Source: Lingula anatina
Lineage: Eukaryota > Brachiopoda > Lingulata > Lingulida > Lingulidae
Assembly: GCF_001039355.2 (NCBI RefSeq)
Contig: NW_019773964.1
Location: forward strand, 1-31,100
Direction of reading: 5' to 3'
Length of the DNA: 31,100 bases
Below, piece after piece: positions 9,422 through 19,299 of this stretch. Each line of letters starts with the position of its first letter. Position 1 is the stretch's first letter. The notes under the pieces were generated by a model. That model searched no databases and had not been told where the DNA came from. It saw nothing but the letters and a program-made list of their open reading frames with translations. The translations under genes were made by a program, and so were the position numbers.

Positions 9422-10303
9422 TCAGAGTTTATTCTGAGCTTTTATCGCCTTATACAAATGTTCGCCATATACAATCTTGCACACATCGTAGACCATACGA
9501 GCGAGGACGGTATCAGGGGATAACGCATGGCTCGGTTCCTCCACGTCTTTCCGAAAATCTTCCAACAGCGATGCAGTCATGATGACGGAAAGTATGTATG
9601 GATTCTCTTGTTGTCTCAGTTTTTTCTTCATTAACTTGTAGGCCTTCAGTATTACCTCATGACTTACAGCAGATTTTGCCCTAGTGAAGTAAACATGTAC
9701 CGAAACTGACCAGTCGGCCATACACCCATCCATGTGATGCTTTTGGGAACCGTGCGCGGCTATACACCCAGTACAGTACCTGTAACGCATGGCCTCTATT
9801 TCCTGCACTATCAACTTAACGTAAATGAGATGAATTAATACTACGTCTGCTTCTACATCGTTTTCGGCTCCAAACATTCTTTCATCACTTTCTTCCGGCT
9901 CCTCGCTGACTGTTGTCGGTGGGATTTCACCCAGTGCTGCGTTGATTTCAGGCATTTTGGTCAGCAGCGACTCCAATGTGCGTTTGTCAAATTGTACATC
10001 GTACATCGCTTCATACGACGCACTTACTGGTGCGTAGGCTAGCTTCATCACATATTCCTTCTTGCCAATGTCGTACAGCACACGGACACCATAGTTTTCC
10101 CCCAGCTGATCGTCTATTTCAGTATCGGTAGACATAGCAGTTTGGATGGAAGGCAGGGTGTTTTTAAAATCTTCCCATGCTTCTCGCGGCATCCGGATCT
10201 TGTTCAACGTTTTCAAATCGCTGAAGACGACCAACTGGACCCCCTGTTTGCTACTGCATATCGACAACAGACTATCTTCACCAAGTTTGAAGAACTGCGA
10301 CAT
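9422..10303 (-). CDS. Unnamed protein: two PC4-like units plus Cys/His cluster; possible ssDNA-binding protein
   Basis: 293 residues, intact, starting with AAAATG at 10303. Residues about 8-58 end in a segment (IRMPREAWEDFKNTLPSIQ) that matches the helix of the PC4/p15 fold, which binds single-stranded DNA as a dimer. Residues about 71-124 repeat the pattern: strands, then VQFDKRTLESLLTKMPEINA. So there may be two PC4-like units in one chain. An acidic linker follows (about 133-152), then a Cys/His motif: C177, C180, H184, H189/H190, C194, which looks metal-binding. The C-terminal 100 residues are helical-looking and unrecognised. Its place beside a Polinton-type integrase would suit a replication or transcription role for a protein-primed DNA element. 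The PC4 resemblance is by eye, and the protein could instead be a structural or regulatory viral protein. The poly(A) signal sits in its last codons. Confidence 0.7.
   Translation of the reverse strand: MSQFFKLGEDSLLSICSSKQGVQLVVFSDLKTLNKIRMPREAWEDFKNTLPSIQTAMSTDTEIDDQLGENYGVRVLYDIGKKEYVMKLAYAPVSASYEAMYDVQFDKRTLESLLTKMPEINAALGEIPPTTVSEEPEESDERMFGAENDVEADVVLIHLIYVKLIVQEIEAMRYRYCTGCIAAHGSQKHHMDGCMADWSVSVHVYFTRAKSAVSHEVILKAYKLMKKKLRQQENPYILSVIMTASLLEDFRKDVEEPSHALSPDTVLARMVYDVCKIVYGEHLYKAIKAQNKL
9428..9433 (-). terminator. Poly(A) signal inside the final codons
   Basis: The last codons of the 293-residue gene read CAG AAT AAA CTC TGA, so AATAAA overlaps the coding end and falls only a few bases before the stop. 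Placement this tight mirrors the AATAAA at the BIR gene stop. Confidence 0.5.
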
Positions 10304-10352
10304 TTTGATGTTCGAACGTACAACTTAGGTCAGTGTATTGACGTTTGATTTG

Positions 10353-10399
10353 ACCAATCAGTCTGTCCGCAGATCTGGCATATCAATGCGTAAGCGGTG
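10353..10399 (-). promoter_or_regulatory. Upstream motifs of the 293-residue gene
   Basis: ACCAATCA (10353-10360) lies 50 bp upstream of the Met, and GTAAGCGGTG (10390-10399) 87 bp upstream. Both motifs also occur upstream of the BIR gene (9095-9102 and 9074-9083), in the opposite order relative to the start. This suggests a common promoter class for the two genes. Confidence 0.4.
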
Positions 10400-10420
10400 A
10401 TCATTACAAAAACACCTACG

Positions 10421-11956
10421 CGCTTGCACAAAATAGTCCGCGACGTGTGTTTCGCGCCATGTTTTCCAAAATCCGAAGTTGTTATATAAATCCATGAAGC
10501 TCTGAAAATAACTCATTATTCAGCTTGAAACTTTCAAAAAATAAAATTTAGAACTTGATGTAAACCCACAATGTAAAATGAACATTTCAATTTTCACGAA
10601 AGCCTTGTATCAGTTGTCATAAAATAGCACACGCATTTTTCTCAAGCAGATCGTGTAATTTTGTACCCTAAAATGAAATGATTGTAGAAAAAATGGACAA
10701 ACTTACTTTATTGATATTATAACGATTTATGCAACTATATGTGCTGGAATTGAGCCAAAAAGAAAAAAAAATTGTACAACCGTCCTTTTTTTGTGAAATA
10801 CCTATTTTATTTCGAAGTATGTAGATCAGTCGAAACTGGGACTGTCACGTTGCACAGAGGAAGTGACTCGAAAGCGATTTTCTCGGCAAATCTTGCATTT
10901 CGGTTAAAAAAATTGAATGTTCAGCTTCTCAAGTGTATATTTATAGTATACAGTGTGTCATTGTCATAGTGAGAGTTGTTATGGAAAATAATACGTGAAA
11001 AAACGCCATCGGTCCTGCAGATCGACCATATCGCTGCCATAACATGGTTTTAGAATGGAAAAAACTGCCGTTTGCCTTTCAAGTTAGATCTACATAGCTT
11101 TGGGTTTGCAGACTAAACGGTGAGTCTTTCTTTGCATTCACTAAGTTTCATATAAGCGCCGAAATGTATAGAAATGATTTTGCAGTAACCTCCCTTCGCA
11201 TAGTTTAGATGCACTTGTTGACGTTCAGTACCAATGAAATGTTATATTTTGTTGCAAAGTTATAGTTTTACTTTGTTTACATACAATGTGTAGGCCTACT
11301 AGCATGCCTTTATCCGTTCTATTTCCTTATGGAGTTGGAATCTAGACCTTTTCGAAATAGGGTGTGTGTGTCTGTACACACCTGTTAACTAGCAAATTGC
11401 GCAATCAGCATTACAGGTGTACTAAAGGTCTTTCTTGGCCAGGTTTCAAAGTTGTTTTACATTATAAGTTTTAATATTGTGATTTTTAAACAATTTTTCT
11501 CAATTTATCTGAAATTGTTGGTAGTAAAAAAAGGCCTTCAAATTTACCAAGTTAAAAAAAATCGTTTGTCAAGGCAGAGCCACACTTTATGACCAATATA
11601 TGCACACTTTAAATTTATTTCCTATGCATTGTGCTTTTTCAGTTTTAGTGAAATGTTGACAGCATACCTATCCCTGCCTAAGCCAACGCATTAGAATGGA
11701 CTTGATGGCATGAAATGATGAAAATATACCAGTTAGACAAAGCAGAAGGTAATTAAGTGTTTATATATATAAAAGCCAATACTTCATTATTTTTTATTAA
11801 TTTTTTATTAATCTATGGATTTTTTATTAATTTTCAGTTTTTTATCTGCTTTGTGTAAATTTCTTGTTTCTACATACATGTATGATTTTATCATTATATT
11901 TATTTTTAACAGATTTCCGAATTTCACATCAGCTGACAATAAGGGAAGTGTTCTAG
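10421..11956. other. No supported gene
   Basis: AT-rich. A TATATAAA string occurs at 10483-10490 without a well-placed initiator. Short open frames (for example 10772-10969) have no recognisable content. Confidence 0.45.
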
Positions 11957-12483
11957 TCAAGACCAGGGAAAATTTATTTCCATGTGATTTTGTTTGATGG
12001 TGCTGTTGATGCAGGTGTGACTGAACAAGAGATGGTGTTTTGTAGAGTCTTGAATACTGTTTACCCTAGAAACCTTTCTCATAGCAGACAAGTTCCGGAA
12101 CAATACTTTCTTTAAGTATTAAACAGGATGGGCTTTGACCCACAAGACTTCCACTGAGAGTGGCCTGCATTTAAAGAGCACATAGATAGGTGGCATGTTT
12201 ATAGTGAACAAAAGTAAAGATATGTGTATGAATTTGTTTCAAGGCTAGGAGACCAGACAAAGATTAGAATACATACAATAATGCTAATTGAAATTGCCTT
12301 GATCACCCTGTCCTTTTCACGAGTGGAGAGAGGATATAGTGCTCTCAAAAGAATCAAATCTGACTGGAGGCCAAGTTTGGGGAATATTATGCTGTTAACC
12401 AAATTTTGACTGCAGTTTTATAGGGGCCAAGTTTTGCTGATCATTTAGTCAAGGAATCTATCAACCACTGGGTGGCAGGGTGA
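11957..12483 (+). pseudogene. hAT-family transposase remnant (ZNF862/KIAA1586-like)
   Basis: Three pieces of a hAT-type transposase survive in order. 11957-12115 reads open to a TAA and contains LFDGAVDAGVTEQEMVF, matching the first catalytic Asp region (DGSTD..VTEQE) of this subfamily. 12139-12215 holds a short broken piece (GFDPQDFH, stop, EWPAFKEHIDRW). 12224-12409 contains VERGYSALKRIKSDWR, the C-terminal dimerisation region, followed by the tail KESINHWVAG ending at 12483. Roughly 400 residues of the middle of the protein are missing, with several stops and frame changes, so it is dead. Such proteins are also domesticated in animals; with this much loss that is unlikely here. No terminal repeats were located. 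Confidence 0.75.
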
Positions 12484-13550
12484 CACTCTGGGAAAACGGC
12501 CCAATTTTGAACTTGAAAATTGATTTAGTTTTCTGATTGTCATATCCAGCAGGTAAATGACCTGGCCATTGAAGGTTCTAAGGAAATAAAAAAAAAATGA
12601 AACATACTCTATACTGCAGTTTTCTTTTCTTTTTTTTTTTCTTTTAATTTTTAATGCATTTTACTTTGTTATGTATTTAATTACAAATTATATTCAATAA
12701 TTTTCAGCCGGGGATGATCTTAATTGTATGTCAGTTTTGGCTAAAGTAATATTCATAACTTGCTGGGGCAGGTGCTTCTCCTGCCCTCAGAATAGACAGA
12801 TTAATTTGGCCAACGAGTTTATTGGAACCTTGTTATCTGCTTTAAGTATAAAGGCAAAAAGTTTCCAAAAAAACTTTTAACAAGGTCAGTGCATATTCAT
12901 GAGGCTGAATGAACATTTCCCAGGAACAGTGCTTTAAGGATGTTTACTTAGTTTTGTTTATCACACAGATTTCAATATTTTGCATTTTTAAAAACAGAAA
13001 TGTAAATGTTAAATAGATTAGGGATATTTTTTAAAATTATAATTGGAAGGGTCTTATTTTAAATAGTTTAATATGTAAGAGACAAAAATAGTACTAGTAA
13101 ATAGAAATAAATCTTGAGCAGTAAAATAAAAGAACAAGGCAGAAGTGCAGATCTTAATTATAATGATTAAACCGGTGTTGAATGATTTTTTTTTATCAAA
13201 ACCCTTTCAGGCTTTAAAAAGTACAACCTGGTCATAGGCCAGTACTTCTTTGTAGACTAAATATTTATTCAATTAAAAAATCTTGTTTTATTTATAGATG
13301 GACACCTAACTAGATCTAGCAATATCTTTCTATATTGGTCAAAATTCACTCTGGATTTCTTGTGGATTGGATCAAAACTATTATACCATTTTTGATGTTT
13401 TAAGAATGAAGTATATAACTCTTGGAATATTCCTGGTGTTAGATGTACGGCACTTGTTCGTATTTTAATTTTATTATGACTTGTTTGCTCTGATATTAAG
13501 AATATTTAAGAAAACTTGTTGTCTTGCCAAGTCGGGTCATGACAATCCTA
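12484..13550. other. No supported gene
   Basis: AT-rich DNA with T-rich runs (near 12628-12660). It may include the outer, non-coding part of the hAT element, but I cannot define an end. Confidence 0.4.
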
Positions 13551-13552
13551 TA

Positions 13553-13632
13553 GGAAATCTTATAGGATCCTATAGGAAAACCTATAGGAAATCTTATAGG
13601 ATCCTATAGGAAATCTTATATGGAACCTATAG
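13553..13632. repeat. CCTATAGG palindrome cluster 1
   Basis: Repeated CCTATAGGAAATCTTATAGG-type units, including two copies of the palindrome AGGATCCTATAGG context. The same vocabulary recurs at 15.8-16.45 kb and 16.75-16.82 kb. Confidence 0.85.
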
Positions 13633-13639
13633 AAATTTA

Positions 13640-15742
13640 TATTAACTGCTTTGAATATTTTTACACCTTTTATATATTGTTGGAACTTTGGCAAAATTGG
13701 TTATAAGCACTGGTCCCTCAAAACAAAAGAGAGTATCATGTTTACATTTTTTATTCAATATATATAAATGTATGTACATATTCCACAGTATGGTATGCAA
13801 CCAGCTTTCTAGAGAATTGTTTCATAGATTTTTTTGCAAATTTAATGTTGCTGCTACTGCTTTTGAATTAAAAGTTCTATAAGTTATCACAAGGATCCAA
13901 TATGTCTTGTTAAGCTGTGGTGTCACTGTCTTTTTCTTGTGTGCGGTCGAACTCCTGCCAGAATGAATGGCTAAAACCTCCCTTGGCCAGACCATGTACA
14001 TTGTCAGCATACTGCTTTAGTCACTTAATAATTGAAGAATTTCAGACAAAAGTCTTTTGCACATTGTTCAACTTTACTGTGATAGTCTTCTTAAGCTCCG
14101 TCTAAGTTGTGTTGAACCATTTGCAGACACATTCTGAAAGAAAAACATTGTGAATTTCAATTAATTGCACGTCTACAAAAATTCAGAATGATGAAGGAAA
14201 AATTTTCTAATGAGATCAATAATAATCATTGCACCAATTTTATTTTGAGCAATTCATAGCCTTTATTAGTTAACTGATTTTTTTTCAAAGACAAGGTATT
14301 AAAGCTGGATAATTTGTAAAACAAAAATTTAAGAACATGAACATATTTGGTAGAACCAAGCCCACAGGAACAATCAGAAACGAATTTTAAAATGCAGAAA
14401 TCCGCAGTGGAGAAAACTCTACTCTGGTTAAATATGCAATTGGGCCATTACAGAGCTGCCAGAAAAAAGTCCCAAAAACTCGTGGAAAACTAATATTCGA
14501 GGGTGAACAGTAATTCCCTATATTCTCACCAGTCTTTGCCTGACCTAAATCATCAGTCCAAACCACAAAAAAGCAACCCCCATGTTACAATTTATAGCTT
14601 CCGTGTAAGCAAAATGGTCAGATTAATTTTCACAATGCACATTTCATTTCCAATATGTAGGCTAGCAAAAAATATTTTTAAACAAACTATGGTGTTTACC
14701 TCACATTAAGGGTTGAAAAGAAATTAAAGGGAAATAAAACTTGGCAAATAAACGATCCTGAAGAACATGTGAGGTAATGAAATTTGCCCTGACAGCCTCT
14801 CTAACATGTTAATTGTATGTTATTTATTAGCATGGGTCTATCTCAGTTATATATCATGATGGTCCCTTGGAGGCAGTTGTGGATAACATTCATAGATAAT
14901 TTCTAATAAATCACAAACCAAAAGTTAAATGAAATGTAAATTGTTTTTTTTTTAGATTCAACTGCATTTAAATAAATATTTTGATAAGCAATTGACCACA
15001 GTTTTATGAGAAATAAAGAGACTAAACAGTACTTCTTTGTTGGCTAAAAGGGAAGCTATACATTATAAATTATAACTTGTTTAATGTAATATAGATATGA
15101 TGTTTACAAGGTACACTATAAATTAGATCAATTATCTGATTTTCAATTTGATTAGATGCCCAAATGATCCAATGCATTACTGTTATACATACCTTCCTCA
15201 ATCTGATTTTTCTAGACTCTGTACCCTTCCACTATGCTCCTGAATTTAATAGCTTTGATAGCTGTATATTCATTTGCTGCTTGTCTCATATAAACAAAGC
15301 CTTAGACAGGATACCACGCATCTGATAACACCTAATAGGCGGTTACTGTTACTAGTGTAACAATAGCTTCAGGAGTAGTGACCTAATAATAGGTGCTAGG
15401 CTAACAAAATAAATTCACAGTTGTTGAATCTATGGCTATGGCTGGTGGAGTAGGGCATCCTCTAGCTAACATCAGTTGACTGTTAAACCTTACAAGTGAT
15501 TAAGCATAAAATTTATCTTTATAAACATATTAATTTGTCCTCGTTTCCCATCCTCTATGAGGAACAGTACCATACCCTTAATGTTCACTTACTTTTACAT
15601 TATATTTTCTATATTAGGCAGGATTGCACTTTCACTTTTTAAAACAACCAAGGTCAAGTAAAATCTGATTAGATAAGGTTGACTTTCAATAAATATGAAA
15701 TATGAAGTGAATATGATCACACGAAAAGTAAAAATACATTAT
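13640..15742. other. No supported gene
   Basis: AT-rich. On the minus strand about 13822-14135 there are two open stretches next to acceptor-like sites (for example TTTCTTTCAG ending near 14137), but no family match, so they are not called. Otherwise featureless. Confidence 0.4.
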
Positions 15743-16452
15743 ATACTGATATTTAGACCAGTTTCATTATTTTTCATTCAACCCAGCCTTATAAAAATTC
15801 ACTATTGATATGAATTAACATAGGATTTCCTATAGGTTCCTATAGAAATTCCTATAAGATTTCCTATAGGATCCTATAGGAATTTTTGTAATGGTCTGAA
15901 CATAAATTAAAAATCAAAATCATATACTGATATTTAAACCAGATTCATTATTTTTCATTCAACCTGGCCTTATAAAAATGTCCTATATGAATAAGCATTG
16001 GATTTCCTATAGGTTCCTATAGAAATTCCTATAAGATTTCCTATAGGATCCTATAGGAATTTTTGTAATGTTCTGAACATAAATTAAAAATCAAAATCAT
16101 AAACATTGTTCTGATACTTAAACCAGATTCATTATTTTTCATTCAACCTGGCCTTATAAAAATTCCCTATATGAATTAGCATAGGATTTCCTATTGGTTC
16201 CTATAGAAATTCCTATAAGATTTCCTATAAGATCCTATAGGAATTTTTGTAATGGTCTAAACATAAATAAAAAAAAAATCAAAATCATATACTGATATTT
16301 AAACCAGATTCATTATTTTTCATTCAACCCAGCCTTATAAAAATTCCCTATATGAATAAGCATAGGATTTCCTATAGGTTCCTATAGAAATTCCTATAAG
16401 ATTTCCTATAGGATCCTATAGGACCTTTTGTAATGGTCTTAACATAAATTTA
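15743..16452. repeat. Four-copy tandem satellite, period about 181 bp
   Basis: Monomers begin at about 15743, 15924, 16101 and 16289. Each runs: ATACTGATATTTAAACCAGA, a TTATTTTTCATTCAACC block, then CCTATAGGTTCCTATAG, CCTATAAG and CCTATAGGATCCTATAGG, then TTTTTGTAATGGTCT and an A-rich end. Copies differ by scattered substitutions and small indels. Each monomer can fold on itself through the CCTATAGG palindromes. The length is near that of one nucleosome repeat, as with many satellites. Confidence 0.9.
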
Positions 16453-16754
16453 AAAAAAGTCAGCTTCAATGATTTGGTACAAAAACATTCCTAATGATAA
16501 AATATTTCTCCATAAAAGATTACTTTAAAAAATTTTCAAAAATTATTTAAAAAAGAAATTTAAGAATATCTACAGAATCCTATAGAAGACTATAAGATTG
16601 TGCATTATAATCAATAAAAAGCATTTTTGCTTTAATAGTGATATATAATTGACTATTCAACTGATAAAATTGATCTTTATCAAATATCTATTGTTTAGAA
16701 TGATATTTGTTTATAAGATATGCATTTTTCTCAAGATTTTAACTTACAAAAATT

Positions 16755-16821
16755 TCCTATAGGATCCTATGGGAAATCCTATAGGAAATGTGCTCTATAT
16801 GATCCTATAAGATTTCCTATA
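16755..16821. repeat. CCTATAGG palindrome cluster 3
   Basis: Several CCTATAGG/CCTATAAG units, running directly into the truncated left LTR of the gypsy element at 16821. Confidence 0.8.
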
Positions 16822-16951
16822 GAACATGTCATTCTCTATATGCACAATGTACAGGCCTATAAAGTGAATCATTCAGACACTGGACTTCACCCTGATAGGA
16901 GGTGTGCAGGACTTTTTATACCTGAGGTGACTTTCATTTATTTACATATAT
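16821..16951 (+). repeat. 5' LTR fragment
   Basis: Aligns without gaps to 19169-19299 with 4 mismatches in 131 bases. Its left end is cut: homology starts at AGAACATG directly after the CCTATAGG cluster. The true right end of the LTR is uncertain because the 3' copy runs into Ns; an AATAAA at about 17061 may be the LTR poly(A) signal. Confidence 0.8.
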
Positions 16952-17153
16952 CAGTATTTCATAATCTAGTTCTTTATTGTGTATTTCATATTTTTCCATT
17001 TATTATATTACTGAGTTTACTAATAGTTTGTATGCATTTCAGCCTTCATTGTTTCCAGTTAATAAAGATTGGAAATCAAATAGTGTACTCTTATCTATGA
17101 AGGCTCAGGTATGACCATAGTCTACCGGTAAACAGTCCATCCTACAGGCCAGC

Positions 17154-17384
17154 ATGCCAGTTGTAAAGTGCCCATTCCCAGACTGCACTTATGAGACAGA
17201 AGATGTGGCAGATACCATTGTCAACACACTATTGACAATACATGCACAAAGCCATAATGCCACTTCCTCTCAGTCATCTACAAATGTCAAAACTGACAAG
17301 ATTCGTCGCCCCACAATATCTACAGCGGGTACTAGTGAAGATTGGACTTACCTTATTCCGCTGACATCTTTCACTCTTTCATAG
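17154..17384 (+). pseudogene. Gypsy gag N-terminus (truncated)
   Basis: Starts MPVVKCPFPDC and carries a C2H2-like finger (C6, C11, H30, H34), then a Ser/Thr-rich linker and RRPTISTAGTSEDWTYL, the hallmark start of Gag in a gypsy lineage frequent in marine invertebrates. After about residue 66 the homology stops abruptly and the frame runs out in 10 unrelated codons to a stop at 17384. In intact relatives Gag continues for several hundred residues. Gag packages the element RNA; this fragment cannot. The break marks the internal deletion that removed the rest of gag and most of pol. Confidence 0.8.
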
Positions 17385-19019
17385 GAGGCATCAAACTAAT
17401 GGATGGTGTAAATGATTACACTGACATTGAGGAAAATTTGATTGACTCTGCTAATTATGCCCTTGATTCCACAATTAAGTCAATTATATGGAACCAAGTT
17501 AGGCAGGCTACAGCAAGTGATGAAAATATGAATCAGCTACTGTCAATCATTGATTTAGGAATCCCCAAACACCGCCATGAATTGCCACCTTCATTGCGCG
17601 AATACCACCAATTCAGGGAACACATCTACAGTGTTGATGGTGTTATTATTTACAAGGATCGCATTATTATACCACCATGCCTTAGGGAACAAATACTCTC
17701 TGCACTTCACGCTGCTCACCAAGGCATATCATCCATGATATCCAGAGCAGAGGCTTCTGTATTCTGGCCAGGTATAACTGCGGACATCACTGCTGTGCGT
17801 GCAAATTGTAACCATTGTCACCAGATTGCACCATCACAACCCTCTGCGCCACCCTACAATCCCATACCACCAAAGTATCCTTTTCAGTGCATCTGTGCAG
17901 ATATTTTCATGTTTAAGGGTACTCACTACTTGGTCATTGTTGACAGATACGCCAACTGGCCAATTGTAGAATATGCATCTGGAGGATCTAAAGGACTAAA
18001 AACTAGTCTACGCCGTGCATTCTCTACTTATGGGATCCCAGAGGAATTGGCTTCCGATGGAGGCCCTGAATTCACTTCTTCTGAAATTCACGCAAATTCC
18101 TTGAAGATTGGGGTGTACATCACCGTTTATCATCTGTAGCATTTCCCCACAGCAATTGTCGCGCTGAAGTTGGTGTCAAAACAGTCAAACGATTGCTTAT
18201 GAACAATACAGGACCAAATGGTGAGTTGGACACCAATTCAGTGCAGCGTGCAATATTACAGTACCGTAATACACCTGATCCAGATACAAAACTGTCCCCT
18301 GCAATGTGTATATTTGGAGGCCAATAAGGGATTTTATTCCAATACTACCAGGTCGATACGAACCACATCCTACATGGAAGTCAACATTAGCAGCACGTGA
18401 GGAAGCACTCCGTAACAGACATATGAGATCCGCAGAACACTGGAGCGAACACACTAGACGCCTACCACCACTTGCTATTGGATGCCACGTTCGTATTCAG
18501 AATCAGACTGGTCCGCATCCAAATAAATCGCACAAAACTGGCACTATTACTGAAGTAAAACAGTTTGACCAGTACCTGGTGAAAGTTGATGGATCTGGAC
18601 GTGTGACACGACGCAATAGAAAATTCTTAAGGAAATTTATTCCGTATGTGTCATCTCTACCTCGTCACTCTATCATTGATGACCTAAAACACAGATTTGA
18701 CATACAACAGCCTGCAGTAAACAATGACACACCTACATTCAGCAAATTACCAGAACCAGAATCTACCTTATTGAAAAATTCACAAGAGTCAGTGGAGTCG
18801 GAAAAAACTGCCACCACAACTCTACCCATAGGACCAAATGAAACTGATGGAAAGTGTAAAAAAACAGGAACACTTCCTTTAACACAACCATCTCATGAAA
18901 CTCCTAAAGCACTTCCAAAACCACCACGGATGTTAACAAGACTTTTACCACACAACAAACCCGGACTAAAGGAATCAAATGAAGGACTACGCAGATCTGT
19001 AAGACTAAATAAAAACTAA
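17350..19019 (+). pseudogene. Gypsy pol C-terminus: integrase, two frameshifts
   Basis: First frame (to stop at 18139) holds the end of the RNase H/integrase linker, the integrase zinc-binding domain (H123, H126, C156, C159, with FWPGI between) and the core with D187 (CADIF) and D239 (SDGGPEF); numbering is from the open frame at 17342. A shift near 18100 moves the catalytic Glu (RAEVGVK) and the helix after it into a second frame, which ends at TAA 18325-18327. A further shift there leads to the third frame (18306-19019): C-terminal integrase beta-barrel (VRIQNQTGPH), linker and basic tail RRSVRLNKN. Both shifts look like loss of one base in short GG/AA runs. They could be real decay or long-read errors; the gag-pol deletion shows the copy is defective anyway. 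Confidence 0.85.
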
Positions 19020-19168
19020 CTTTAACCGTCTTTAATGTTTAAAAGACTGGGGGGGCATAGAGAATAATGAGCATACTGTAGTTTTCATTCAAAGGTAATT
19101 GCTTACCAAGAGTACTTAGTCAGATGTTAGATGTAGCCAAAGGCTATGTTGCATCAGTACTTACCTGG

Positions 19169-19299
19169 AGAACATGTCATTCTCTATATGCACACTGTGT
19201 AGGCCTATATAGTGAATCATTCAGACACTGGACTTCACCCTGATAGGAGGTGTGCAGGACTTTTTATACCTGAGGTGACTTTCATTTATTTACATATAT
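19169..19299 (+). repeat. 3' LTR fragment
   Basis: Gap-free match to 16821-16951; ends at the N run. Between the pol stop (19019) and this point lie the G tract and about 110 bases that have no counterpart next to the left LTR fragment, because that LTR is truncated. Confidence 0.75.

Larger units (their letters stand above)
7380..10420 (-). mobile_element. Fragment of a Polinton/Maverick or adintovirus-like element
   Basis: Three adjacent minus-strand genes lie within about 3 kb of otherwise gene-poor DNA: integrase, BIR protein and a 293-residue protein with PC4-like units. The integrase belongs to the type carried by Polintons (the family of the C. elegans transposon-derived protein F54H12.3). 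The close spacing and overlapping processing signals are virus-like. I find no protein-primed DNA polymerase B, packaging ATPase, protease or capsid gene in the window and no convincing terminal inverted repeats, so the copy appears truncated or decayed on both sides. Assignment to Polinton rather than adintovirus is open. Boundaries are approximate. Confidence 0.65.
16821..19299 (+). mobile_element. Deleted Ty3/gypsy LTR retrotransposon
   Basis: Order: truncated 5' LTR (16821-16951 and probably beyond), leader, gag start (17154), zinc-binding and catalytic integrase pieces (17.39-19.02 kb), G-rich polypurine-like tract (about 19044-19055) and 3' LTR sequence (19169-19299) running into a gap. 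Protease, reverse transcriptase and RNase H are absent: the gag frame jumps into the pol end near 17350. The shared 131-bp LTR segment differs at 4 positions (about 3 percent), which suggests a fairly old copy or decay since insertion. Confidence 0.85.

Noticed and set aside
13822-14137. Minus-strand exon-like segments near TTTCTTTCAG
   Set aside because: Several frames are open equally well, the donor is weak and no family match is evident.
15743-16452. Tandem palindromic units considered as a CRISPR-like array
   Set aside because: Whole monomers are repeated with no unique spacers, and the DNA is eukaryotic.
16720-17100. 126-codon plus-strand frame
   Set aside because: It runs through the CCTATAGG palindromes and the LTR fragment, so it is an accident of repeat sequence.
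18197-18454. 85-codon minus-strand frame
   Set aside because: It is the antisense of the gypsy integrase.
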